From Arsukibacterium sp. UBA3155 (GTDB lineage Bacteria; Pseudomonadota; Gammaproteobacteria; Enterobacterales; Alteromonadaceae): a DNA stretch of 64,000 nucleotides. Position 1 is the first letter of the stretch. Each line of letters begins with the position of its first letter. The stretch is from positions 62,001 to 126,000 of the forward strand of contig DEYP01000023.1 of NCBI GenBank assembly GCA_002364615.1. The letters are read 5' to 3'. Below are positions 50,206-59,442 of this stretch, piece by piece. The notes below the pieces were generated by a model. The model was not told the origin of the DNA and did not search any database. It saw only the letters and a list, made by a program, of their open reading frames with translations. Position numbers and translations under genes: made by a program.

Positions 50206-52746
50206 ATGAAACTGAGTGTAATGGTGTTTTTCACACTCTGGGCCGCAACGGCGCAGGCGCAATATTTTAATGAGCCGGTAAATACCAGGCTACCTTCCCC
50301 ACAACAAACCTTAGGCCATGCCGTGGGGGACTGGCATGCCCGCCATGATCAGATCCAGCGTTATTTTGAGCAACTGGCCAGCCAGTCAGACAATGCCATG
50401 TTAGAGGTGATTGGTTATAGCCATGAACAGCGGCCGTTACTGCAGTTGGTTATTTCATCGCCTGAAAATTTAGGTCGGCTGGATCAGATCCGTCAGCAAC
50501 ATGTACAACAGGCAAAGCAGGGTACAAGCATTGCCGGCGATGCACCCGTTATCATATGGCTGGGTTACGGCGTGCATGGTAATGAAGCGAGTGCAGCCAA
50601 CGCAGCGTTGGTGCTGGCGCATTATCTGACAGCAGTTCAGACTGATGAGGTTCAGACCTGGCTGAGCAAGGCGATTATTTTAGTTCAGCCCAGTTTAAAT
50701 CCGGATGGAAATGACCGGTTTGCCCATTGGGCCAATATGCATAAAGGCAGTAAGCCGGTTGCAGATCCGCAACATCGTGAACATATCGAACCCTGGCCAA
50801 ACGGTCGGCCAAACCATTATTGGTTTGATCTGAACCGTGACTGGCTGTTGTTGCAGCATCCGGAAAGCCGGGCCCGAATTGCTCAGTTTCAGCAATGGCT
50901 GCCAAATGTGGTTGGTGATTTTCATGAAATGGGTACCAATAGCAGCTATTTTTTCCAGCCTGGGATCCCAAGTCGCAATTACCCACTCACACCACAACGT
51001 AATTTCGAGCTGACTGCGGCAATAGCTGAGTTTCATGCCGCAGCTTTTGATGCACAAGAGAAGCTGTACTATAGCGAAGAAAGTTTTGACGATTTCTATA
51101 TTGGTAAAGGCTCAACGTATCCAGATGTTAACGGCAGTGTCGGGATTTTATTTGAACAAGCCAGCAGCCGCGGCCATGTCCAGGAGTCGATAAACGGCTT
51201 ACTCAGCTTTAGTGATGCCATTAAGAATCAGTTTACGGCATCATTATCAACCATCCGCGGTGCCGTGGCGAAACGCCAGGAGTTATTAGCCTATCAGCAG
51301 CAATTTTATCAGGACGCGATAACTGAGGGCAAAGCGGACAAAACCAAGGGTTATATGCTGACCGACGATGGCGATAAAAGCCGCCTTGAAGGATTATTGG
51401 ACCTGTTGCAGCGCCATCATATTGCAGTGTATCCCCTGGCACGTGACTGGCAGGATGATGACACTAAATTCCGGGCGGGACAAAGCTATTTTGTGCCACT
51501 GCAGCAAGCTCAGTACCGGTTGATCAAAGCAGCGTTTGCGACCGATAAAGACTTTAAAGATAATACCTTTTATGACGTATCAAGCTGGACGTTGCCTTAT
51601 GCGTTCAATATTGAATTCAAAGCGGTAAACCGCGAGCCAGGCCGGGCGCTGGCCGGCCAGCAGTGGCAAAGTGCTCCTTTGCTTAAGCAGCCGTTAACGG
51701 CCGGGGCTTATGCCTATGCCTTTAGCTGGCAGGACCAGCAGGCCCCACTGTTTTTGCAGGCATTATTAGACGAAGGGGTCGTGGTGCGATCAGCACTTGG
51801 CAGTTTCAGTGCCTTGAGCAGCGATAGCACGGTGCAATTTAAACCGGGCAGCATGGTGATAGCGGCTGGCTTACAACAAAATAAAGAATGGTTTAACCGT
51901 TTACAGCAGTTGCAACAGCAATATCCGGTTAGAGTGCATGCGATCCGCAGTGGTCTGACAGCCGAAGGCAGTGACCTGGGTAGCCATAATTTCGCGGTGA
52001 TCAAAAACCCCGAAGTGTTGCTGATTGCCGGACCTGGCATAAATTCTACTGAAGCAGGCGAAGTGTGGTACAACCTGGAGCGGCTGGCGGGTATCTCTCC
52101 GAGTATGGTGGAGCCCGAGCGGCTTGGCAGAGTTAACTTAAATCGGTATACCCACATTATCCTGGTTGATGGTAACTATCGGCAGTGGCAGGACAGCCAC
52201 ATCAGTCAGCTAAAACAATGGACCGAGCAAGGCGGCGTGTTATGGGGTCATAAAGACGGCGCGGCATGGCTGGCTAAAGCGGGTTTATTAAAGGCCGGCG
52301 TTTGGCAGGGCAAAGAGATGCAGCAACTGATCCCGCAACAGAACTTAAGCTATGCGGATAGTGAAGCGCTGGGAGCGAAACAACGGATTGCCGGGGCGAT
52401 ATTCAGTGCTGAGCTGGACTTAAGCCATCCGCTGACGTTTGGTGTGCCGCGTGAGCGCTTACCCATTTTTAAAAATGATATTATGTTACTGCAACCGAGC
52501 AGCTCACCCTTTGTCAATGTTGCACTATACAGTCAGAATCCGCATTTAGCGGGCTATAGCGCCAGCGAGTATGTTCCAAAAATCGCGCAGGGTGCGGCAA
52601 TTATTGCCCATAATCTGGGCCGGGGCCGGGTGATTGCGATGACCGATAACCCGGTGTTTCGCGGTTATTTCTTCGGCTCCAGCCGTATTCTGATCAATGC
52701 CCTGTATTTGGGAAATAGTTTTAACGCACCAATTCAGGCCGAATAG
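50206..52746 (+). CDS. Exported M14 family metallocarboxypeptidase
   Basis: 846 residues from the ATG at 50206, preceded by AAAGGAAA. Signal peptide ending AQA. Zinc-binding H-x-x-E in YGVHGNEAS and a later DFHEMGTNSSYFF segment mark the carboxypeptidase domain in the first 370 residues. The C-terminal half contains glutamine-amidotransferase-like features (LLIAGPGINSTEAGEVWYN). Periplasmic or secreted peptidase. Overlaps comF by 13 bases at its 3' end. Confidence 0.88.
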   Translation: MKLSVMVFFTLWAATAQAQYFNEPVNTRLPSPQQTLGHAVGDWHARHDQIQRYFEQLASQSDNAMLEVIGYSHEQRPLLQLVISSPENLGRLDQIRQQHVQQAKQGTSIAGDAPVIIWLGYGVHGNEASAANAALVLAHYLTAVQTDEVQTWLSKAIILVQPSLNPDGNDRFAHWANMHKGSKPVADPQHREHIEPWPNGRPNHYWFDLNRDWLLLQHPESRARIAQFQQWLPNVVGDFHEMGTNSSYFFQPGIPSRNYPLTPQRNFELTAAIAEFHAAAFDAQEKLYYSEESFDDFYIGKGSTYPDVNGSVGILFEQASSRGHVQESINGLLSFSDAIKNQFTASLSTIRGAVAKRQELLAYQQQFYQDAITEGKADKTKGYMLTDDGDKSRLEGLLDLLQRHHIAVYPLARDWQDDDTKFRAGQSYFVPLQQAQYRLIKAAFATDKDFKDNTFYDVSSWTLPYAFNIEFKAVNREPGRALAGQQWQSAPLLKQPLTAGAYAYAFSWQDQQAPLFLQALLDEGVVVRSALGSFSALSSDSTVQFKPGSMVIAAGLQQNKEWFNRLQQLQQQYPVRVHAIRSGLTAEGSDLGSHNFAVIKNPEVLLIAGPGINSTEAGEVWYNLERLAGISPSMVEPERLGRVNLNRYTHIILVDGNYRQWQDSHISQLKQWTEQGGVLWGHKDGAAWLAKAGLLKAGVWQGKEMQQLIPQQNLSYADSEALGAKQRIAGAIFSAELDLSHPLTFGVPRERLPIFKNDIMLLQPSSSPFVNVALYSQNPHLAGYSASEYVPKIAQGAAIIAHNLGRGRVIAMTDNPVFRGYFFGSSRILINALYLGNSFNAPIQAE

Positions 52747-53459
52747 CCCGGTGGTGGCGTAACGGCCAGGGTCCAGACACTGACGGTATGTACCCCGGCA
52801 CTGCGCAGGAGCCGGGTCAGTGCATTTGCGGTGGCACCGGTGGTGATCACATCGTCAATCAACGCAATATGCCGGGGCAGAGGTGCCTCGGCAACGGTTA
52901 ACGAAAAGGATCGGCGCAGGTTGCGAAGCCGTTGTTGTCGGTTAAGGCCTCGTTGGCTGTGGCTGGCAGATTTTCTGAATAACCTTACTACCGGGATCTG
53001 CAGTTGCTGCCCCAGCGCCTCGGCCAGCATCTTTGCCTGGTTAAAACCCCGTTGACGTTGTTTTTGCCAATGTAATGGCACATAGGTAAGTGCTTGCGGC
53101 ATGGGCATATTGTTGGCCTTAGCGCGCGCCAGTAACAGGCAAAGTTGTTGTTGCAACAGCTGGCCCGCTGCTAAATCTGCGTAATATTTCCAACGCGGTA
53201 TCCAGTACTGATAAGGTTGTTGGTAATGCGCCAGACAAAGCAGACGATCAAATTTTGCACCTTTAAGACCACGTGCTACTGCTGGCAGCCAGAGTAAATT
53301 GTAGTGGCATTGCTGGTAAGCCAGTGTTGGCAGGGCCTGCTGACAATAGTCGCATAGTTGGCTGACAGGCGTTGCCAGCGGTAAACTGCACCACATGCAC
53401 TGACCCGGCAGAATGTGATGCCAGCACCATCGCGCTAGCCTGGCAATAAAATTAATCAT
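52734..53459 (-). CDS. comF: ComF family phosphoribosyltransferase-like protein
   Basis: 241 residues. N-terminal zinc-finger-like cysteines (QCMWCSL, LCDYCQQ) and C-terminal type I phosphoribosyltransferase motif HIALIDDVITTGATANAL, the layout of ComF/GntX. Linked to DNA uptake in competent species; next to bioH as in many gammaproteobacteria. Confidence 0.92.
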   Translation of the reverse strand: MINFIARLARWCWHHILPGQCMWCSLPLATPVSQLCDYCQQALPTLAYQQCHYNLLWLPAVARGLKGAKFDRLLCLAHYQQPYQYWIPRWKYYADLAAGQLLQQQLCLLLARAKANNMPMPQALTYVPLHWQKQRQRGFNQAKMLAEALGQQLQIPVVRLFRKSASHSQRGLNRQQRLRNLRRSFSLTVAEAPLPRHIALIDDVITTGATANALTRLLRSAGVHTVSVWTLAVTPPPGYSA

Positions 53460-53490
53460 AAAATTAACATTAAGGATACCTTAAAGTAGC

Positions 53491-54267
53491 ATGGCAGAGA
53501 TTAGCAAGACTGACAAACCTGTTCTGGTACTGCTGCACGGATGGGGGGTTAATCAGGGGGTGTGGCATACCTTATTAAATGAGATTAGCCCAAGGGTTGC
53601 AGTGCGATGCCTTGATATACCAGGGTTTGGATCGGCCCAGCAATTACCGTCCCCTTACAATTTTGATGCAGTGCTGGCCGCGTTAGCAACCCAGATACCG
53701 GATAATAGTATGGTATGTGGCTGGTCGTTGGGAGGTTTACTGGCGATTGCACTGGCCGAACGCTACCCAAAGAAAGTAATGCAACTGGGGCTGATTGCCG
53801 CTACGCCATGCTTTTTACAAAAGCCAGATTGGCCGGGTATGAAAGCCGTGGTGCTCGAGCAATTTAGTCAGGCACTGCAGCGCGATCTTAGCCAGACGAT
53901 TGGCCGCTTTCTTGCCATTCAGGCGATGGGGTCAAGTACTGCTAAAAGTGATGCTGCTGCATTAAAACTGGCAATTGCCGCGTTTCCGCAGGCAAGGGCA
54001 GAAGCGTTAAGTGCCGGGCTGGGCTTTTTAACTCAAGAGGATTTACGGCACAGCTATGCCAATTTAACGCAGCCAGTAGCCGCCTGTTTTGGCGCGCTTG
54101 ATTCGTTAGTCCCGGTAGCAGTTGTTACCGAACTTCAACGCTTAAAGCCGCATGCTAAATTGACTACTCTGGCCAAAGCATCACACGCGCCTTTTATTTC
54201 TCACCGTCAGGAATTTCTGATCTGGCTAAACAACTGGTTGGAGGCTGCTACCACGTCTTGCGACTAA
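53491..54267 (+). CDS. bioH: Pimeloyl-ACP methyl ester esterase
   Basis: 258 residues. LLHGWGVNQGVW oxyanion segment, nucleophile elbow CGWSLGGLLA, an Asp in CFGALDSLVP and His in KASHAPFISH make the catalytic triad. Releases pimeloyl-ACP for biotin synthesis. Divergent from comF; the pairing supports BioH. Confidence 0.92.
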   Translation: MAEISKTDKPVLVLLHGWGVNQGVWHTLLNEISPRVAVRCLDIPGFGSAQQLPSPYNFDAVLAALATQIPDNSMVCGWSLGGLLAIALAERYPKKVMQLGLIAATPCFLQKPDWPGMKAVVLEQFSQALQRDLSQTIGRFLAIQAMGSSTAKSDAAALKLAIAAFPQARAEALSAGLGFLTQEDLRHSYANLTQPVAACFGALDSLVPVAVVTELQRLKPHAKLTTLAKASHAPFISHRQEFLIWLNNWLEAATTSCD

Positions 54268-54331
54268 CAGCCTTCCCTTTTTACTCATTTTGGTTAATAA
54301 TTAAGCATTGTACTAATAAGTGGAGGCAGTG

Positions 54332-54637
54332 ATGGAGATTCAATCCGCATTTAATGCTGGTTTGCAGGGATTTCAGCGAGCTGCGGCAGGGGTAACCGAG
54401 GCAACCGTCGATATTAACAGGCAAACCCGCGCCAACCCGGAGCAGGTTACTGCAGCTGAAACTGACGTGCGCCAGGCGGAAGCGCCGGAGCGTAACCGTG
54501 CTACCCAGTCACAGGCACCCTCAGCAGAGCAAAGCTTAGTGCAATTGACCAATGAGTCACGTAACGCTGAAGCGAATGTGCGTTCAATTCAGGCGGCAGA
54601 TCAAGCGCTAGGCACTATTATTGACGTCCGGGTGTAG
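54332..54637 (+). CDS. Small protein paired with an SprA-type gene
   Basis: 101 residues from the ATG at 54332, five bases after GGAGG. No signal peptide. Helical N-terminus (AGLQGFQRAAAGVTEATVDI) and C-terminus (AEANVRSIQAADQALGTIID), with a polar Gln/Ala-rich middle. The end helices faintly resemble flagellar rod/hook termini; that is inference. Five bases upstream of the next gene. Confidence 0.65.
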   Translation: MEIQSAFNAGLQGFQRAAAGVTEATVDINRQTRANPEQVTAAETDVRQAEAPERNRATQSQAPSAEQSLVQLTNESRNAEANVRSIQAADQALGTIIDVRV

Positions 54638-54642
54638 GCGCC

Positions 54643-55533
54643 ATGCAGATTACCTCTTATTATCCTAACGTTAGTATTAACACGGCGAACCCACCTACTG
54701 AGTTGGCTCGTCGTGATATGCAACGCCGCGAGCTGGTTGAGCCCGTTCGGGAAATGGATAAAGGTAAATCAGAACGAGCAGTTGTTGCCGAAGACAAACC
54801 TCGTAGCAACGCCGGTACCGTCAACAATTATGATGCCAGCGGTAAAACTACGGAGACGCAGCAAGCAATAGAAGGCCGGCCGGAACAGGCGGACGATAAT
54901 AACCAGCAGCAACAAGACCAAAACAGTCAGCAGCAAAAGCAACAACAGCAAGCTGAGCAGAAGGAAATAGCTGAATTACAGGCGAGGGATCAGGAAGTTC
55001 GTAGCCACGAGCAAGCACACGCCAGTATCGGCGGTCGCTATGCCGGTGCCCCGAGCTATAGTTTTGAGCAAGGCCCAGACGGCCGAAAATATGCGGTTGC
55101 CGGAGAGGTGCAAATTGATATTGCACCGGTGCCGGGCGATCCGCAGGCGACGATTCAGAAGATGCAGCAGGTTAAGGCTGCTGCGCTGGCGCCAGCAGAG
55201 CCATCATCTGCGGATCGGCGTATTGCTGCTGAGGCAGGTCTGCGTTTATTGCAGGCGCAAACAGAACTGGTGGCTGAAAAAACTGCGTTCGCTGAGCCAA
55301 ATGCTGCCAGTAGCACTACTGATATTGCCGGTGCAGGGCAACCGGGCGCTGCTATTAATACCTCGCAAATCCGCTATGACAGCGACAGTAGTGGTGATAC
55401 CTATCCAGCAGCAGGTCTGGTATTCCCCGAGTTGGACACCCTGGCGCAAATGCAGCAGCGTTCTCAGGTTATCAGCCAGTTTTATCAACTGGCTACGGAA
55501 CCTGCTCAGCGGCCGCTACGACAACAAGCCTGA
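54643..55533 (+). CDS. SprA-related putative metalloprotease
   Basis: 296 residues. A long Gln/Asp-rich disordered region (about 60-115) precedes VRSHEQAHASIGGRYAG with the zinc-type HExxH (HEQAH, 122-126) and APSYSFEQGPDGRKYAVAGEV, the core of the SprA-related/CJM1_0395 family. No signal peptide. Biological role is not established. Follows the small helical gene after 5 bases. Confidence 0.82.
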   Translation: MQITSYYPNVSINTANPPTELARRDMQRRELVEPVREMDKGKSERAVVAEDKPRSNAGTVNNYDASGKTTETQQAIEGRPEQADDNNQQQQDQNSQQQKQQQQAEQKEIAELQARDQEVRSHEQAHASIGGRYAGAPSYSFEQGPDGRKYAVAGEVQIDIAPVPGDPQATIQKMQQVKAAALAPAEPSSADRRIAAEAGLRLLQAQTELVAEKTAFAEPNAASSTTDIAGAGQPGAAINTSQIRYDSDSSGDTYPAAGLVFPELDTLAQMQQRSQVISQFYQLATEPAQRPLRQQA

Positions 55534-55547
55534 GCCCAACATCCACG

Positions 55548-57869
55548 TTATTTTTTAAATTTTGCCAGTGCTTCAGCAAAGGCATTGCCCATTGCCGCGT
55601 TTGCAGGCTCTGGTTTCGTTGCTTTAGCTGCCGCTCGGCTGTTTTGAGCCTGTTTAGCATTGGCGGGTTTATTCACCAATGCGTCGGGTGCTTTTGGCTG
55701 CACTTGTTCATCAAGGCGCATGGTCAGAGCAATTCGCTTGCGGTTGATATCAACCTCTAACACCTTCACTTTGACAATATCGCCTGCCTTAACGACCTGA
55801 TGCGGGTCGCTGACGAACTTATCCGTCAGCGATGAGATATGTACCAGACCATCCTGGTGGACTCCCACATCGACAAAAGCACCAAAGTTTGTGACGTTAG
55901 TGATAACGCCCTCAAGTAACATGCCGGGTTTCAGATCCTGCAGTGTTTCCACACCATCTTTAAAGTTAGCCGTTTTGAACTCAGGGCGCGGATCGCGTCC
56001 GGGTTTGTCCAGCTCTTTCAAAATATCGCTGATGGTAGGCAAGCCAAAATGCTCATCTACAAATGCTGCCGGGTCAATACTGCTTAAAAACGAGCTATTG
56101 CCAATAATAGCGCTAACCGGTTGATTAGCTGTTTTTAGTATTTTCTCTACCAGTGGATAGGCTTCCGGGTGAACGGCGGAGGCATCTAACGGATTATGAC
56201 CATTGTTAATTCGTAAAAAACCGGCAGCTTGCTCGTAAGCCTTTGGCCCAAGTCTTGGTACCTTCAATAGTTGCTTGCGCTCGTTAAAACGACCATTTTC
56301 ATCACGGTACTGCACAATGTTCTGCGCCAGAGTTTTATTTAAGCCAGCTACCCTGGCCAGTAAGGCGGCAGATGCGGTATTTAAATCAACGCCTACCGCG
56401 GTAACACAATCCTCTACCACCGCGTCAAGTGAGCGGGTTAGTAGGCTTTGGTTTACGTCATGTTGATACTGCCCTACGCCAATAGCCTTTGGCTCAATTT
56501 TCACCAGCTCCGCTAACGGATCCTGCAGGCGTCGGCCTATCGACACGGCGCCGCGCAGCGACACATCAAGATTTGGAAACTCCAGTGCCGCCAGCTCTGA
56601 TGCTGAATATATGGAAGCGCCTGCTTCAGATACCATAACCTTGCTAAGGACGTCGTTGTTAACGGTTTTTATCACATCTGCGGCCAGTTTGTCGGTTTCA
56701 CGCGATGCCGTGCCATTACCAATAGCAATCAACTCTACTTTATGTTGCTGGCACAACTGACTTAGCGTTCTAACCGATTTGTCCCACAGATTTTGCGGCG
56801 CATGCGGGAAAATAGTGGTGTGAGTTAACAGTTTACCGGTTTCATCAATAACGGTACATTTTACCCCGGTACGCAGGCCAGGATCTAAGGCCAACGTGCG
56901 ACGCATTCCTGCCGGCGCCGCCATCAGTAAGTCGGCCATATTGCGGGCAAATACTTTAATGGCTTCCAGTTCAGCGCGTTCACGCAGTTCGCTTAACAGA
57001 TCGTTTTCCAGATGCAAATGTAGTTTAACTTTCCAGGTCCATTGCACTACGGTGCGCAAAAAAGCATCGGCTGGTTGTTGTTGCTGACGAATATTAAAAT
57101 GATCGGCAACCATTTGCTCGCACAGGGTGTGGGCGGTTGCTTCATCGCTGTCTGGCACCAGCTGCAGCTGCAACACGCCTTCATTGCGACCGCGAAACAT
57201 GGCCAGGGCGCGATGTGAAGGAATATTCTTCAAAAGCTCAGTATGCGAAAAATAGTCACGGAACTTGCTACCTTCCTGCTCTTTACCTGCCACTACACTA
57301 CTTTTAAGTATGGCATCGCGGCTAAGTTTGGTCCGCAAGCGTGCCAGCAGGGTGGCATCTTCTGCGAAGCGTTCCATCAAAATAAACTTAGCGCCGTCCA
57401 GCACCGCTTTACTATCAGTAAAACCGGCGTCCGTATTAATATAGGCAATCGCTTGCTGTTCCGGGTCTTGCTCAGGGTGAGCAAGAATGGCATCGGCCAG
57501 CGGAGCCAGACCTGCTTCAATGGCCATCTGGCCCTTGGTGCGTCGTTTTGCCTTATAAGGCAGGTACAAGTCTTCCAGGCGGGTTTTGTTGTCAGCGGCC
57601 AGGATGTCACGCTCAAGCTCGGTGCTCAGCTTCCCTTGCTCAGTAATGGTTTTTAAAATAACCTGACGACGCTCTTCCAACTCACGCAAATAATTCAGTC
57701 GTTGATCGAGTAAACGTAATTGCGTATCGTCCAGCGCGCCGGTGACTTCTTTGCGGTAACGGGCGATAAAGGGCACGGTGGCGCCTTCATCTAACAGGGC
57801 GATGGCGGCGGCAACCTGCTCTGGCCGGGCGGAAATTTCACTGGCTATTTGTTTAACAATCATTGACAT
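55548..57869 (-). CDS. tex: Transcription accessory protein Tex
   Basis: 773 residues. N-terminal helical and YqgF-like region ([16 protein letters not shown]), helix-hairpin-helix ([21 protein letters not shown]) and a C-terminal S1 RNA-binding domain ([21 protein letters not shown], given in part). Nucleic-acid-binding factor, also called YhgF. Divergent from the disrupted greB. Confidence 0.96.
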   Translation of the reverse strand: MSMIVKQIASEISARPEQVAAAIALLDEGATVPFIARYRKEVTGALDDTQLRLLDQRLNYLRELEERRQVILKTITEQGKLSTELERDILAADNKTRLEDLYLPYKAKRRTKGQMAIEAGLAPLADAILAHPEQDPEQQAIAYINTDAGFTDSKAVLDGAKFILMERFAEDATLLARLRTKLSRDAILKSSVVAGKEQEGSKFRDYFSHTELLKNIPSHRALAMFRGRNEGVLQLQLVPDSDEATAHTLCEQMVADHFNIRQQQQPADAFLRTVVQWTWKVKLHLHLENDLLSELRERAELEAIKVFARNMADLLMAAPAGMRRTLALDPGLRTGVKCTVIDETGKLLTHTTIFPHAPQNLWDKSVRTLSQLCQQHKVELIAIGNGTASRETDKLAADVIKTVNNDVLSKVMVSEAGASIYSASELAALEFPNLDVSLRGAVSIGRRLQDPLAELVKIEPKAIGVGQYQHDVNQSLLTRSLDAVVEDCVTAVGVDLNTASAALLARVAGLNKTLAQNIVQYRDENGRFNERKQLLKVPRLGPKAYEQAAGFLRINNGHNPLDASAVHPEAYPLVEKILKTANQPVSAIIGNSSFLSSIDPAAFVDEHFGLPTISDILKELDKPGRDPRPEFKTANFKDGVETLQDLKPGMLLEGVITNVTNFGAFVDVGVHQDGLVHISSLTDKFVSDPHQVVKAGDIVKVKVLEVDINRKRIALTMRLDEQVQPKAPDALVNKPANAKQAQNSRAAAKATKPEPANAAMGNAFAEALAKFKK

Positions 57870-57958
57870 AACTATAGAATCCTTCGACTTCGCTGCCCCG
57901 GTGGCAGGCGAAGTATGATACGAAATATAAGAAGCAGGATGAATTGTCTACTTTGTGC

Positions 57959-58135
57959 ATGAAAAAATCCAATCTGATTACACGGGAAGGCTACGATATT
58001 CTGGAGCGGGAGCTGCGTTACCTGTGGAAAGAAGAGCGACCACGGGTGACTACGCAGGTGTCAGAGGCGGCAGCGCTGGGGGATCGCTCTGAAAATGCAG
58101 AGTGGTCAGTAGTTCTACTGTATTCATACTATTAG
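57959..58135 (+). pseudogene. greB: greB, truncated by island insertion
   Basis: From the ATG at 57959 the frame encodes a normal GreB N-terminus (LITREGYDILERELRYLW, RPRVTTQVSEAAALGDRSENAE). After codon 48 (Glu, ending 58102) homology stops: the expected Tyr-Gln-Tyr continuation is replaced by ten unrelated residues and a stop at 58133-58135. About 70% of the 160-residue transcript-cleavage factor is missing. Most likely cause is insertion of the element on its right; whether the rest of greB survives beyond the window is unknown. Confidence 0.88.
58107..58120. repeat. Perfect 6-base palindrome at the island boundary
   Basis: CAGTAG-TT-CTACTG, four bases inside the end of GreB homology. Three copies of TACTATT follow at 58127, 58178 and 58191. 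Together these look like an attachment core with arm sites, but no recombinase is visible to support it. Confidence 0.4.
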
Positions 58136-58488
58136 CGCTGCAGGCATTGAAATTAATAGCTTTAAAATTAGTACTAATACTATTTACATGTACTATTTAA
58201 TTTATGCGTGCTACGTAGTAGTTACAGCAATCAGTCTACTTGAAAGTGGTTTAGCGAGTTTTTCCTCGACACCTCATACATCCGAAAGCCTCTGAAAATA
58301 TTTAACTACTAGAATGACGATTGAAGTTTTATGCGAAAGATCTTAAAGGATCGCATTTTCATCCATATTTTTCATAAAATATTAAACTGTCACCTGTAAC
58401 AGGAAGCCATTTTAAATATGGTTGAGACTAACGGGGATAGTCATGACCAAGTCATGTCTTTCATCAAAGCATGTCAGCAAGAATATAT
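58136..58488. other. Island noncoding stretch, with an SOS-box-like palindrome
   Basis: No convincing gene. AT-rich. CTGTCACCTGTAACAG at 58387-58402 fits CTGT-N8-ACAG. Short frames of 24-25 codons follow on the plus strand (ATG at 58419 and 58443), too short to call. The region is downstream of the XRE gene on the minus strand. Confidence 0.4.
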
Positions 58489-58806
58489 TTAATCTTTCAC
58501 ATCAGTTTTTTGACGAATAGCTGCTAGCAGTTTCTCCTGTTCTGACTCAGGCATATCGACGAAAAGCTTTACTAATTCAGCCATTTTATCAGATGAGCAG
58601 AAAAAATATGCAACCGGGACACCAAGTTCTTCGGCAATTTTCTCAAGCGTTCCAAAGTCAGGGACTCTTTTTCCTTTCTCGTATTGGTTCATGCGTGAGC
58701 TAGCTACTGTTAGCTCAAAACCAACCCGCAGGCCAAGTTGACGCTGAGGAATTTTCTTAGCAACACGAGCTTCTTTAATACGTTTTGGTATTGGTGAATT
58801 AGACAC
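58489..58806 (-). CDS. XRE-family helix-turn-helix regulator
   Basis: 105 residues. Cro/C1-type HTH at about 9-63 (KEARVAKKIPQRQLGLRVG, RMNQYEKGKRVPDFGTLEKI) and a short helical tail. Divergent from the small protein/helicase operon over a 144-base region, so it may control that operon and itself. Confidence 0.88.
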   Translation of the reverse strand: MSNSPIPKRIKEARVAKKIPQRQLGLRVGFELTVASSRMNQYEKGKRVPDFGTLEKIAEELGVPVAYFFCSSDKMAELVKLFVDMPESEQEKLLAAIRQKTDVKD

Positions 58807-58950
58807 TTATTAATCATTTGGCAAATCCTACGGTATTTAAGATTGTGGGGGTTTTTCCTTTTATGTAATACTAACGTTTTGTGAGACCTCTGAGAAGTGT
58901 GTTTGGTTTCCTTTTCAGAAATTCATCTTTAGCAAGTTTTGGAGGCAAAT

Positions 58951-59442
58951 GTGGTACGTGCTAAAAGTGTTAGTGTGGATGTGATGCAAATCGTTACTAC
59001 ATATTTTCAAGACGGTTGTTATGTCTCTCAAGTAGTAGAAAAGTATAAAGAAATTTATCCAGAGTTAACTCAAAAGCAGGCAAGAGTTAAGGTTGATAAG
59101 TCTTTAAGATTTCAAGAGAAGAAAGGGTATTTACAATCAACTCTCGACGAAGGAGAAAAGCGTCGTTACACAATAACCAGTTCTGGTCCTGCTACCTCTC
59201 CAGCTTTAAACAGACCATCTCAGCAAACTATTGATAAGCTTCGGCAGCAATGTAAACAGTTTAAAATAGATGCAATGACTACCCATATCGAATGGCAATA
59301 TTTGAAAGAACTCCAGAAAAATCCTGAGCTTAATGTGGAAGCCGATGCACTTGCGAAAGAAGCAGAGGTTAAAACGATGGAGCTCACAGGAAAATACTCG
59401 GCACTTGAAAAAATACTCGGAAAATTTAATTCATGCGTTTAA
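58951..59442 (+). CDS. Small protein of unknown function, partner of the helicase
   Basis: 163 residues from the GTG at 58951, chosen because GGAGG lies 5 bases upstream; a TTG at 58939 is inside that ribosome site. Helical throughout, with a possible winged-helix N-terminal part (VMQIVTTYFQDGCYVSQVV, KQARVKVDKSLRFQEKKGYL) and a C-terminal coiled coil. Overlaps the helicase start by 10 bases. Not recognised. Confidence 0.7.
   Translation: MVRAKSVSVDVMQIVTTYFQDGCYVSQVVEKYKEIYPELTQKQARVKVDKSLRFQEKKGYLQSTLDEGEKRRYTITSSGPATSPALNRPSQQTIDKLRQQCKQFKIDAMTTHIEWQYLKELQKNPELNVEADALAKEAEVKTMELTGKYSALEKILGKFNSCV

Noticed and set aside
58419-58520. Small plus-strand peptides of 24-25 codons after the SOS-like box
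   Set aside because: Too short, weak ribosome sites and overlap with the XRE gene end.
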